The notes beneath the pieces are model-generated. The model was not told where the DNA came from. It made no database searches and was given only the letters and a program-made list of their open reading frames with translations. Position numbers and translations under genes: made by a program. Positions 1 to 4,944 of a stretch of DNA of 6,082 nt are shown piece by piece. The stretch is from assembly GCA_937920255.1 (NCBI GenBank), contig CALDSL010000350.1, positions 1 to 6,082 on the forward strand, in the 5' to 3' direction. Within the stretch, counting starts at the first letter, position 1, and every line of letters starts with the position of its first letter. The stretch comes from an uncultured Anaerolineaceae bacterium (lineage in GTDB: Bacteria; Chloroflexota; Anaerolineae; Anaerolineales; Anaerolineaceae).

Positions 1-242
1 ACGTGCTCCCCCACCGGTTTGGTGGAGAGCATCTGATAAAAGCTGGCAACGGAAAACAACTGGCTCGTGGGAACTTTCATCAACCGAGATAGCTCTTCAA
101 AAGCCTCGCTGGGGATATACCCAAGCTCGCGGTTGACATCGCTCAGAATGGGAATGAGTTCTTCCCGCTTTGTGCCGTGATGCGCCACTGCTCTTTGAAC
201 AGCCTCGATCACTTTTTGTCCTTCCTGCATCTCTATATCCAT
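1..242 (-). CDS. Second NuoE/HndA-like [2Fe-2S] subunit, N-terminal part (cut by window edge)
   Basis: My own translation from the ATG at 242 gives 80 complete codons with no stop before the window edge. The protein starts MDIEMQEGQK and includes NRELGYIPSEAFEELSRL and SVASFYQML. These match the N-terminal helical part of the NuoE/HndA/HydC family: an 'LGYIP' turn followed by the 'VxSFY' segment that precedes the first cluster cysteines. The same pattern occurs in the complete NuoE-like protein at 3079-3588 (SQIGFVSP, VVSFYSF), but the two differ at most positions, so this is a paralogue and not a recent duplicate. The cluster-binding cysteines would lie beyond base 1. The start is set by a very strong ribosome site at 244-253. 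The gene follows hndC by 59 bp and is probably in the same operon. The family is known to carry electrons between NADH-oxidising flavoproteins and a partner. Which partner this copy serves cannot be seen here. Confidence 0.85.
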   Translation of the reverse strand, partial: MDIEMQEGQKVIEAVQRAVAHHGTKREELIPILSDVNRELGYIPSEAFEELSRLMKVPTSQLFSVASFYQMLSTKPVGEH

Positions 243-243
243 G

Positions 244-253
244 CTCCTCCTCC
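244..253 (-). promoter_or_regulatory. Strong ribosome binding site for the second NuoE-like gene
   Basis: On the minus strand GGAGGAGGAG ends one base before the ATG at 242, which places the GGAGG core about 6 bases from the start codon. It is the strongest Shine-Dalgarno sequence in the window. It decides the start of a gene that would otherwise be ambiguous because a second in-frame ATG follows four codons later. Confidence 0.8.
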
Positions 254-301
254 AATCGGGTCTACGGTTTGCGGCAGCAGAAGAGGTACTCTTAAACCTG
301 C

Positions 302-2083
302 TTACCGGATTTCAATCGCATTGAAGTTGCAGACCTGCATGCAGATACCACAGCGAACGCAGGTATCCGGGTCGATCACGTGCGGCTTACGCCGTTCGCC
401 AGTGATGGCATTGGTGGGGCAGTTACGTGCACAGACGGTGCAGCCGGTGCAGATATCAGTCAAAATCTCATAACGGATGAGTGCGCGGCAGACTTTCGAC
501 GGGCAGCGCTTCTCGTAGATATGGGCTTCGTACTCGTGGCGGAAGTGCTTGAGCGTGCTTTCCACCGGGTTGGGAGCGCCCTGGCCCAGGCCGCACAGCG
601 ACGTGGCTTTGATCTCGCGGCACAGCATTTCCAGCGTTTCGATGTCGCCGTCTTTGCCTTCGCCCGCGCAGATGCGGTTGAGGATTTCCAGGATGCGCCG
701 CGTGCCCACCCGGCAGGGAGTGCACTTGCCGCAGCTTTCGTCCTGCGTGAAGTCCATAAAGTAGCGGGCGATATCGACCATGCAGGTTTCATCGTCCATC
801 ACCACAACGCCGCCCGAGCCCATCATCGCGCCGGCGGAGGTCAGCGATTCATAGTCGACCGGCAGATCCAGGTATTCGATTGGGAGACAGCCGCCCATGG
901 GGCCGCCGATCTGGATGGCTTTGTAACCCTTGTCGTCTTTGATGCCGCCGCCGACATCGTACACCAGGTCGCGCAGGCTGATGCCGAGGGGAACCTCTAC
1001 CAGGCCGCTGCGTTTGACGTCGCCGGCCAGGGCAAAGGTCTTGGTGCCCTTGCTCTTTTCGGTGCCAAAACTGGCGTACCAGTCCGGCCCCCCCAGAATA
1101 ATCTGCGGTACGTTTGCGTAGGACTCGACGTTGTTGTTATTGGTGGGCTTGCTCCACACACCCTTGACGGCCGGGAACGGCGGGCGCGGGCGGGGTTCAC
1201 CGCGCTTGCCTTCCACCGAGGCGATCAGCGCGGTTTCTTCACCGCATACGAACGCGCCGGCGCCCATGCGCACTTCCATATCGTAGGAAAAGCCGCTGCC
1301 AAGGATGTTCTCACCCAGCAACCCCAGCGCGCGCGCCTGCTGGATGGCGATATTGAGCGTGCGCACCGCGATGGGGTACTCCGCGCGGCAGTAGACATAA
1401 CCGTACGAAGCGCCGATGGCGTAAGCGGAGATGATCATGCCTTCGATCACGCTGTGAGGGTCGCCTTCCAGCACGCGGCGGTTCATAAACGCGCCGGGGT
1501 CGCCTTCATCGGCATTGCAGGTAAGGTACTTGGGCCAATCCTGTACATTGCGCGTGATCTGCCACTTCTTGCCCACCGAGAAACCCGCTCCGCCGCGGCC
1601 GCGCAGGCCGGAGCGCGTCACCGTGTCGATGACTTCGTCGGGGGTCATCTCGGTCAGGACTTTTGCCAGCGCCATGTAGCCGTCTACCGCGAGATAATCC
1701 TCGATGTTTTCCGGGTCAATCTGGCCGCAGTTCTTCAAAACAATGCGAACTTCTTTAGCCGAGGGCGCGCGCAGCTCTTCATCCGTGAAGGGCACATCCG
1801 GAACGACAAACTTCTTGGCGATGCGGCCCTTGAGCAGGTGCTCTTCGACGATATAGGGCATATCGTCAGGGGTCAGACCGGAGTAGTGAACGCCTTCGGG
1901 GTAGACCACCATTTCGGGGCCATCCGAGCAGCCGCCGATACGAGAGGTTTCCAGCACCTGAACTTCGTCAATCAGGCCCTGTGCCACCAGCTCGTCCTGC
2001 AGGCTGTCGATGACCTCATGCGCGCCCCGTTTGATGCATTCGGGGTCAGCGCAGACCAATACATGTGTGCGATAATACTTCAT
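302..2083 (-). CDS. hndC: HndC/HydB/NuoF-like NADH-binding FMN iron-sulfur subunit of an electron-bifurcating complex
   Basis: This 593-residue protein is the flavin subunit where NAD(H) reacts in HydABC/Hnd-type complexes; it should be cytoplasmic. Domains in order: an N-terminal thioredoxin-like ferredoxin domain (about 1-85) with C11, C16 and C52; the NuoF Rossmann-like FMN/NADH domain with RGRGGAGFSVGKKW (161-174), NADEGDPGAFMNRR (190-203) and GAGAFVCGEET (274-284); an SLBB-like segment (about 345-430); the NuoF [4Fe-4S] helical domain with CGKCTPC (451-457) and C497; and a C-terminal bacterial ferredoxin with two [4Fe-4S] motifs, C545/C548/C551/C555 and C575/C578/C581/C585. C527 and C532 lie between the last two domains, where HydB proteins are known to hold a further metal site; a zinc site is my inference. 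The C-terminal ferredoxin and N-terminal extension separate it from respiratory NuoF and point to HndC/HydB. The ATG at 2083 has AGGG 8 bases upstream. The gene follows hndB by 39 bp. The N-terminal domain seems to lack one cluster cysteine. An NADPH-using or formate dehydrogenase-linked relative is possible. Confidence 0.95.
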   Translation of the reverse strand: MKYYRTHVLVCADPECIKRGAHEVIDSLQDELVAQGLIDEVQVLETSRIGGCSDGPEMVVYPEGVHYSGLTPDDMPYIVEEHLLKGRIAKKFVVPDVPFTDEELRAPSAKEVRIVLKNCGQIDPENIEDYLAVDGYMALAKVLTEMTPDEVIDTVTRSGLRGRGGAGFSVGKKWQITRNVQDWPKYLTCNADEGDPGAFMNRRVLEGDPHSVIEGMIISAYAIGASYGYVYCRAEYPIAVRTLNIAIQQARALGLLGENILGSGFSYDMEVRMGAGAFVCGEETALIASVEGKRGEPRPRPPFPAVKGVWSKPTNNNNVESYANVPQIILGGPDWYASFGTEKSKGTKTFALAGDVKRSGLVEVPLGISLRDLVYDVGGGIKDDKGYKAIQIGGPMGGCLPIEYLDLPVDYESLTSAGAMMGSGGVVVMDDETCMVDIARYFMDFTQDESCGKCTPCRVGTRRILEILNRICAGEGKDGDIETLEMLCREIKATSLCGLGQGAPNPVESTLKHFRHEYEAHIYEKRCPSKVCRALIRYEILTDICTGCTVCARNCPTNAITGERRKPHVIDPDTCVRCGICMQVCNFNAIEIR

Positions 2084-2122
2084 AGAAGATACCCTGTACC
2101 GTAATTTTCCTTTACTTTCCGG

Positions 2123-2491
2123 TTACATCGGAATAACGTGGTTTTCGACCACCTTACCGCCGATGACGTGTTCTTTCATAATCTGGCGGGCGACATCCGC
2201 GGAAACTTTACCGTAGACCACTTTGGGGCCATCGCCGACCACCACCTGCATGATGGGCTCTTTTTCGCACAGTCCAATGCAGCCCGTCTGGGTCACCAGG
2301 ATACCGCTCAGACCTTCCTGTTCGATCGTTTCCAAAACCGCTTTCATCGTTTCGCGAGCGCCGGCTGCGATACCGCACGTGCCCATGCCAACAATCACCT
2401 GGGCGGCGCCTTCAGCGCGCTTGACATCACGTTTTTGCAGTGCCTGTTCGCGCAGTTTCTTCAAATCTTCCAGACTTTTAATGGTGGTCAT
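2123..2491 (-). CDS. hndB: HndB-like thioredoxin-fold [2Fe-2S] ferredoxin subunit
   Basis: The protein has 122 residues, the usual size of HndB, a small subunit of the Hnd NADP-reducing hydrogenase and a frequent partner of HydB-type flavoproteins. An N-terminal charged helix (about 5-28) is followed by a thioredoxin-like ferredoxin domain with VGMGTCGIAAGA (C39) and QTGCIGLCEKEP (C71, C75). These two blocks are the family signature. Only three cysteines are present. The usual first pair, C-x4-C, is reduced to C39, as I recall for other HndB proteins, so either the cluster has a non-cysteine ligand or it is absent. The start is the ATG at 2491, which has AGGAGAGG just upstream. A longer reading from a TTG at 2575 would run 65 bases into the preceding ATPase gene and adds unrelated residues. 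The gene lies 19 bp after the ATPase gene and 39 bp before hndC, in the hndA-ATPase-hndB-hndC order. The proposed role, relaying electrons within the complex, is inferred from the family. Confidence 0.9.
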   Translation of the reverse strand: MTTIKSLEDLKKLREQALQKRDVKRAEGAAQVIVGMGTCGIAAGARETMKAVLETIEQEGLSGILVTQTGCIGLCEKEPIMQVVVGDGPKVVYGKVSADVARQIMKEHVIGGKVVENHVIPM

Positions 2492-2496
2492 GGTTT

Positions 2497-2504
2497 CCTC
2501 TCCT
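2497..2504 (-). promoter_or_regulatory. Ribosome binding site that fixes the hndB start
   Basis: On the minus strand AGGAGAGG sits 5 bases before the ATG at 2491, with its AGGAG core at 8 bases. It supports the 122-residue form over the TTG-initiated 150-residue reading, which has no reason to start inside the upstream gene. Confidence 0.75.
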
Positions 2505-2510
2505 GAAGGG

Positions 2511-3065
2511 TCAAATGAGTTCCATTGTGTGCACCTCGCGCACCCCGCTCTCAATTGTTTCGCGCAGGTAGGCAAGGATATCCGGCTCGGTCAATGGTAT
2601 ATCTCCCAGTACTTCCTTGACGGGAGCATCATCAAACAGGAATTCCGCTCCATCGACCTTATAGCGGAAAATCCAGTGAATCTCCGGGTGAGCCACCAGG
2701 AGCGAGATCATCGTCGCGGCGATATCGCCCAAAGGCATGCGGTCGATATGGCTGCGCTGGAATTGCACCTGCAGTTCGGTTCCAACCCCAGGCTGTGACT
2801 GGATCTCGAGAAAACCGTTGCAAGCCTCCGCGGCTGCCTTGAGCAGTGGGATGCCCAGACCAACTTTGCGGGTGGTGCGAGAGGTGACGAACGGATCGAC
2901 CACGCGCTGGACCATTTCAGCGTCCATGCCGCGCCCGTCGTCGCGCACGCATATCCACAGCCGGTCGGCGGCGGTTTCCTCTTCCACTTCCAGGTGGATG
3001 GTTTTCGCCTGCGCGGCCACGCTGTTTTCCGCGATATCCATCAGGTGCAGGGCAAGTTCTCGCAC
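2511..3065 (-). CDS. Stand-alone GHKL (histidine-kinase-type) ATPase inside the hydrogenase operon
   Basis: This 184-residue protein has a complete GHKL/Bergerat ATP-binding fold. The N-box is MDIAENSVAA (9-18, with E13 and N14), the G1 box is DDGRGM (42-47), the F-box is DPFVTSRTT (57-65), and the G2 region is VGLGIPLLKAA (68-78). A further block, GVGTELQV (93-100), matches the end of the fold. There is no phospho-acceptor histidine domain, sensor or membrane segment. A tail of about 80 residues (105-184) has no motif I recognise. The start is GTG at 3065: AAGGAGA at 3075-3080 lies 9 bases upstream and overlaps the TAA stop of the preceding gene, so translation is probably coupled. The protein may be an ATP-driven kinase, switch or chaperone for the complex. 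Similar ATPases sit next to bifurcating hydrogenase genes in other anaerobes, but I know of no assigned function. The domain call is certain; the role is open. Confidence 0.88.
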   Translation of the reverse strand: MRELALHLMDIAENSVAAQAKTIHLEVEEETAADRLWICVRDDGRGMDAEMVQRVVDPFVTSRTTRKVGLGIPLLKAAAEACNGFLEIQSQPGVGTELQVQFQRSHIDRMPLGDIAATMISLLVAHPEIHWIFRYKVDGAEFLFDDAPVKEVLGDIPLTEPDILAYLRETIESGVREVHTMELI

Positions 3066-3074
3066 CGCGTACTT

Positions 3075-3080
3075 CTCCTT
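3075..3080 (-). promoter_or_regulatory. Ribosome binding site overlapping a stop codon, for the GTG-started ATPase
   Basis: On the minus strand the TAA stop of the NuoE-like gene runs straight into GGAGA (TAAGGAGA), and a GTG start follows 9 bases after GGAG. The shared bases suggest that ribosomes finishing the upstream gene reinitiate on the ATPase. The site is the main support for GTG at 3065 as the start codon. Confidence 0.7.
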
Positions 3081-3588
3081 AGCTCTGGATTTTTTTGGTG
3101 AGCTGGGGCAGCTTGTTTGGGCGCACGCGCCCGTGCAGCTCTTCGTCGATGACGATCACCGGGGCCTGGCTGCACGCGCCGACACAGCGACAGATTTCGA
3201 GGGTCACATTTCCGTCGGGGGTGGTCTGTCCAACATCGACGCCGAGCACCTGCTTGGCCTTGTCGATCAACTGCGGCATGCCGCCCACGTAGCAGGCAGT
3301 GCCCATGCAGAACTTGATCGTGTGGCGGCCACGCGGAGTGGTGACGAAGAAGGAATAGAAGGATACAACACCGTGCACCGTGCTTACCGGCACACGCAGA
3401 TTCAAGGCTACGTACTCCTGCATCGCAGGAGATACAAAGCCAATCTGGCTCTGCAGCTCGTTCAATACGAGCATCACCGCGCCGGGAGTGTTGCGGTTCT
3501 TTTCCAGAATCTGGTCGATGACGACCTTTTTCTCCGGCATTTGCAAAGGATCATTGGTTGAGATCGCGACTGGTGTAAGTACTGCCAT
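3079..3588 (-). CDS. hndA: HndA/HydC/NuoE-like [2Fe-2S] subunit
   Basis: This 169-residue protein has the usual length of the NuoE family. The N-terminal helical part includes LNELQSQIGFVSP (42-54) and VHGVVSFYSFF (71-81). The thioredoxin-like domain carries the cluster ligands in CMGTACYVGG (C94, C99) and CVGACSQAP (C135, C139), giving the family pattern C-x4-C ... C-x3-C; C133 is an extra nearby cysteine. In HydABC/Hnd complexes this subunit holds one [2Fe-2S] cluster and contacts the NuoF-like flavoprotein. I place the start at ATG 3588, because GGAG at 3595-3598 lies 6 bases upstream. A TTG at 3600 would extend the protein by four residues but would put the start upstream of that ribosome site. 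It is the first gene after a 254-bp gap that contains a promoter-like region and a Rex-like operator, so it probably opens the operon. hydC and nuoE are alternative names for the same family. Confidence 0.93.
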   Translation of the reverse strand: MAVLTPVAISTNDPLQMPEKKVVIDQILEKNRNTPGAVMLVLNELQSQIGFVSPAMQEYVALNLRVPVSTVHGVVSFYSFFVTTPRGRHTIKFCMGTACYVGGMPQLIDKAKQVLGVDVGQTTPDGNVTLEICRCVGACSQAPVIVIDEELHGRVRPNKLPQLTKKIQS

Positions 3589-3594
3589 TACAGG

Positions 3595-3598
3595 CTCC
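3595..3598 (-). promoter_or_regulatory. Ribosome binding site that fixes the hndA start
   Basis: On the minus strand TTGGAG-CCTGTA-ATG places GGAG 6 bases before the ATG at 3588. The TTG directly touching GGAG is therefore more likely part of the leader than a start codon. Confidence 0.75.
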
Positions 3599-3621
3599 AA
3601 AGGTATTTATTCTGATCTGAT

Positions 3622-3639
3622 TTGTGATAATTGACACAA
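3622..3639. promoter_or_regulatory. Rex-like operator (NADH/NAD+-responsive repressor site)
   Basis: The plus strand reads TTGTGATAATTGACACAA. The outer arms TTGTG and CACAA are perfect inverted copies 8 bp apart, and the centre AATT is also symmetric. The Rex family consensus is TTGTGAA-N4-TTCACAA, also 18 bp; by my count 11 of its 14 fixed positions match here, with all ten arm bases intact. A looser outer dyad, TGATC at 3613-3617 and GATCA at 3643-3647, flanks it. The site ends 34 bp before the hndA start and just downstream of a candidate promoter, a position suited to blocking transcription. Rex is known to release DNA when NADH is high, which would make sense for an operon that disposes of NADH electrons. 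A CRP/FNR-type site is the main alternative; its half-sites (TGTGA or TTGAT) fit less well. Confidence 0.6.
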
Positions 3640-3650
3640 TTGGATCACTG

Positions 3651-3683
3651 CTTATACTACCAATTAAGTAGAAATTCTGTAAA
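3651..3683 (-). promoter_or_regulatory. Candidate sigma-70-type promoter for the hnd operon
   Basis: Reading the minus strand, TTTACA (3678-3683) matches the -35 consensus at five of six bases. TAGTAT (3654-3659) lies 18 bases downstream as a four-of-six -10 element. An overlapping TATAAG (3651-3656) is a better -10 match but the spacing is then 21. The surrounding DNA is clearly AT-rich compared with the genes. Transcription would begin around 3643-3648, placing the Rex-like operator at or just after the start point. An alternative promoter using TTGTGT inside the operator as a -35 cannot be excluded. Confidence 0.35.
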
Positions 3684-3773
3684 TACTAAATGTCACGAAA
3701 TTCACATGGCAAACGAATACAAAAATCGGGAAGGTTATGCAGGCGGAAATGCCGGTTCGCAAGGGAGAAATGC

Positions 3774-3826
3774 AATCGCGAAGATGCGAAGTCGCGAAGT
3801 TGTATGACAGGATTTTCTTCGCGATT
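3774..3826. repeat. 8-bp tandem repeat (three units) plus an inverted copy after the PHP gene
   Basis: On the plus strand three consecutive 8-bp units occur: TCGCGAAG (3776-3783), ATGCGAAG (3784-3791) and TCGCGAAG (3792-3799). The exact reverse complement CTTCGCGA follows at 3817-3824. The first unit and the inverted copy extend to a perfect 10-bp pair, AATCGCGAAG (3774-3783) and CTTCGCGATT (3817-3826). In the transcript of the PHP gene the inverted copy comes first, 16 bases after the stop codon, and can pair with any of the three downstream units, the nearest with a 17-base loop. No run of T follows on the minus strand, so a standard intrinsic terminator is not evident. A 3'-end stem-loop protecting or ending the upstream transcript, or a short dispersed repeat, are both possible. 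Confidence 0.6.
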
Positions 3827-3842
3827 CAATTTGAGTCACATC

Positions 3843-4598
3843 TTAACTTCTCGGGCTGATGCGAAAACTGCGTCCGTCTATTCCTGCTAACGCCAGCCGC
3901 AACTCGGCCAGCGTAGGCTCGGCGATGGTGAATTTGTTGGCCCCCAGCAGCTCATCCAGGCGGTGAGCGTCGCCGCCCTGCAGCAGCGGATAACGCGCGA
4001 TGTGGGGGAACTGCTGCAGCGCCTTTTCCACCGTGATGTGGCGCGAGATTTCCAGCGCCTCCACCGGCAGTTCGGGCGGCACCATGCCTAGCACGGGCAG
4101 CAGCCCAAACGCAGTGCGGTTGACATGCGCCGGGATGAACAGCCCTCCCAGTTCCTGCACTTTGGCAAACGTCTCCTCCAGCCCGTACTCAGCCGAGAGG
4201 ATCAGCAGTTGCTCTTCGCGGCGGAGAAAATCGCCGGTGGAATCAACTACAAACTGCTCGCCGAAGTAATCCGGGTTGTTCTTCATCGGCGGCAGCCCGG
4301 CGCGCAGCCAGTTGTCAAACGCGCGCGCCTGCTCCAGGGTGTCAAACAGGCACAGGCTGTGCACTTCCTCGCGGGTTTGCACTTCCATCCCGGGCAGCAC
4401 GGCCAGCCCGCTGCCTTGTGCGGCTTTCATCACGCCTTCGATGTTGGCGGTGGTGTTGTGGTCGGTGATGGCGATCAGGTAGATGCCGCGCTCGATCGCC
4501 TCGCGTACGATTAAGGGTGGGATCATCTCCACCTCGGCGCACGGTGAGAGGCACGTGTGCACATGCAGCTCAGCGCGGATGGTCGTCAGAAAACCCAT
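3843..4598 (-). CDS. PHP-domain metal-dependent phosphoesterase of the hydrogenase-associated type
   Basis: The 251-residue protein is a single PHP domain with what looks like a full set of metal ligands: HVH (H12, H14), TDHN (D46, H47), GMEV (E72), EVHS (H80), PAHVN (H158) and GGDAH (D210, H212). The opening ELHVHTCLSPCAEVEM is typical of PHP proteins found beside hydrogenase genes in anaerobes. PHP enzymes are known to hydrolyse phosphoesters with two or three metal ions; the substrate here is unknown. I choose the ATG at 4598, four bases after the stop of the DRTGG gene, because it directly precedes the conserved strand. Only a weak GGA lies upstream, so translation may depend on coupling. 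A TTG at 4640 would add 14 residues inside the upstream gene. The last gene of its block, it is followed by the 254-bp gap. It could remove phosphate placed by the neighbouring kinase-like ATPase, or act on a small nucleotide; this is speculation. Confidence 0.88.
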   Translation of the reverse strand: MGFLTTIRAELHVHTCLSPCAEVEMIPPLIVREAIERGIYLIAITDHNTTANIEGVMKAAQGSGLAVLPGMEVQTREEVHSLCLFDTLEQARAFDNWLRAGLPPMKNNPDYFGEQFVVDSTGDFLRREEQLLILSAEYGLEETFAKVQELGGLFIPAHVNRTAFGLLPVLGMVPPELPVEALEISRHITVEKALQQFPHIARYPLLQGGDAHRLDELLGANKFTIAEPTLAELRLALAGIDGRSFRISPRS

Positions 4599-4602
4599 GA
4601 GT

Positions 4603-4944
4603 TTATCCGCGCAGGCCCATCTCCCACAACCGGCCAACAACCTCGAATGACTTTCGCGGCGTGCTCAGCATGGTGATGCCTTCCTGATTGGCCTTGGCGA
4701 GGGTGGCCGGGCCCGGCTGCGCATCTTCGCTGATGATGATGGCTCCCAGTTCGAGCAGCGCAGCGACCGCCACAATGTTGGCGTGCGCCTGGAGCGTGAC
4801 CCACACCGATCCGTGCGGCGCGCCGGCCATCACGCAGCTCAGCAGATCAGAAGTATAGCCCTCCGATATCTCGACCGCCGAGAAATCTTTGCGTTCGGTC
4901 AGCAGGGTCAGGTTCAGATCATCGATGATGTTCTGCAGGTTCAT
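4603..4944 (-). CDS. Small DRTGG-type domain protein
   Basis: This 113-residue protein consists of one domain of the DRTGG type, the fold also found attached to phosphotransacetylase and CBS proteins. Recognisable blocks are EGYTSDLLSCVMAGA (28-42), VWVTLQAHANIVAVAALLE (48-66), a strand GAIIISED (67-74), and GITMLSTPRKSFEVVGRLW (89-107). These agree with small DRTGG proteins I recall beside hydrogenase genes in clostridia. The literal D-R-T-G-G string is absent, as is common in this subgroup. There is no signal peptide, membrane segment or catalytic motif, so a ligand-sensing or protein-binding role is likely. Its ATG overlaps the TGA of the upstream CBS/ATPase gene (ATGA), and AAGGAG lies 8 bases before the start; the two proteins are probably made in fixed ratio and may interact. 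The ligand is unknown. Confidence 0.8.
   Translation of the reverse strand: MNLQNIIDDLNLTLLTERKDFSAVEISEGYTSDLLSCVMAGAPHGSVWVTLQAHANIVAVAALLELGAIIISEDAQPGPATLAKANQEGITMLSTPRKSFEVVGRLWEMGLRG

Noticed and set aside
280..292. A small hairpin in the hndC to nuoE-like spacer (AAGAG-TAC-CTCTT on the minus strand)
   Set aside because: It has only five base pairs and no T-run, and it precedes a gene with a very strong ribosome site, so it is unlikely to end transcription.
380..2104. A 574-codon open reading frame on the plus strand, antisense to hndC
   Set aside because: It is in codon register with hndC, so it stays open simply because hndC avoids TTA, CTA and TCA codons. The product has no recognisable domain, while the minus-strand frame is a textbook NuoF-like protein.
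2492..2575. An N-terminal extension of hndB from a TTG at 2575
   Set aside because: It overlaps the ATPase gene by 65 bases, adds no family residues, and ignores the good ribosome site before the ATG at 2491.
3589..3600. A TTG start at 3600 for hndA
   Set aside because: The TTG abuts the GGAG ribosome site itself; the ATG at 3588 has ideal 6-base spacing from that site.
3774..3826. A CRISPR array or an intrinsic terminator
   Set aside because: The units are 8 bp with no spacers, so this is not a CRISPR. The inverted repeat lacks a T-run on the minus strand, so a terminator call is not supported.
3690..3890. A 66-codon plus-strand reading frame across the intergenic gap
   Set aside because: It runs through the repeat cluster into the end of the PHP gene, is rich in basic residues of no known pattern, and has no ribosome site.
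4599..4640. A TTG start at 4640 for the PHP gene
   Set aside because: It lies inside the DRTGG gene and adds 14 residues before the conserved PHP strand; the ATG at 4598 just after the DRTGG stop is simpler.
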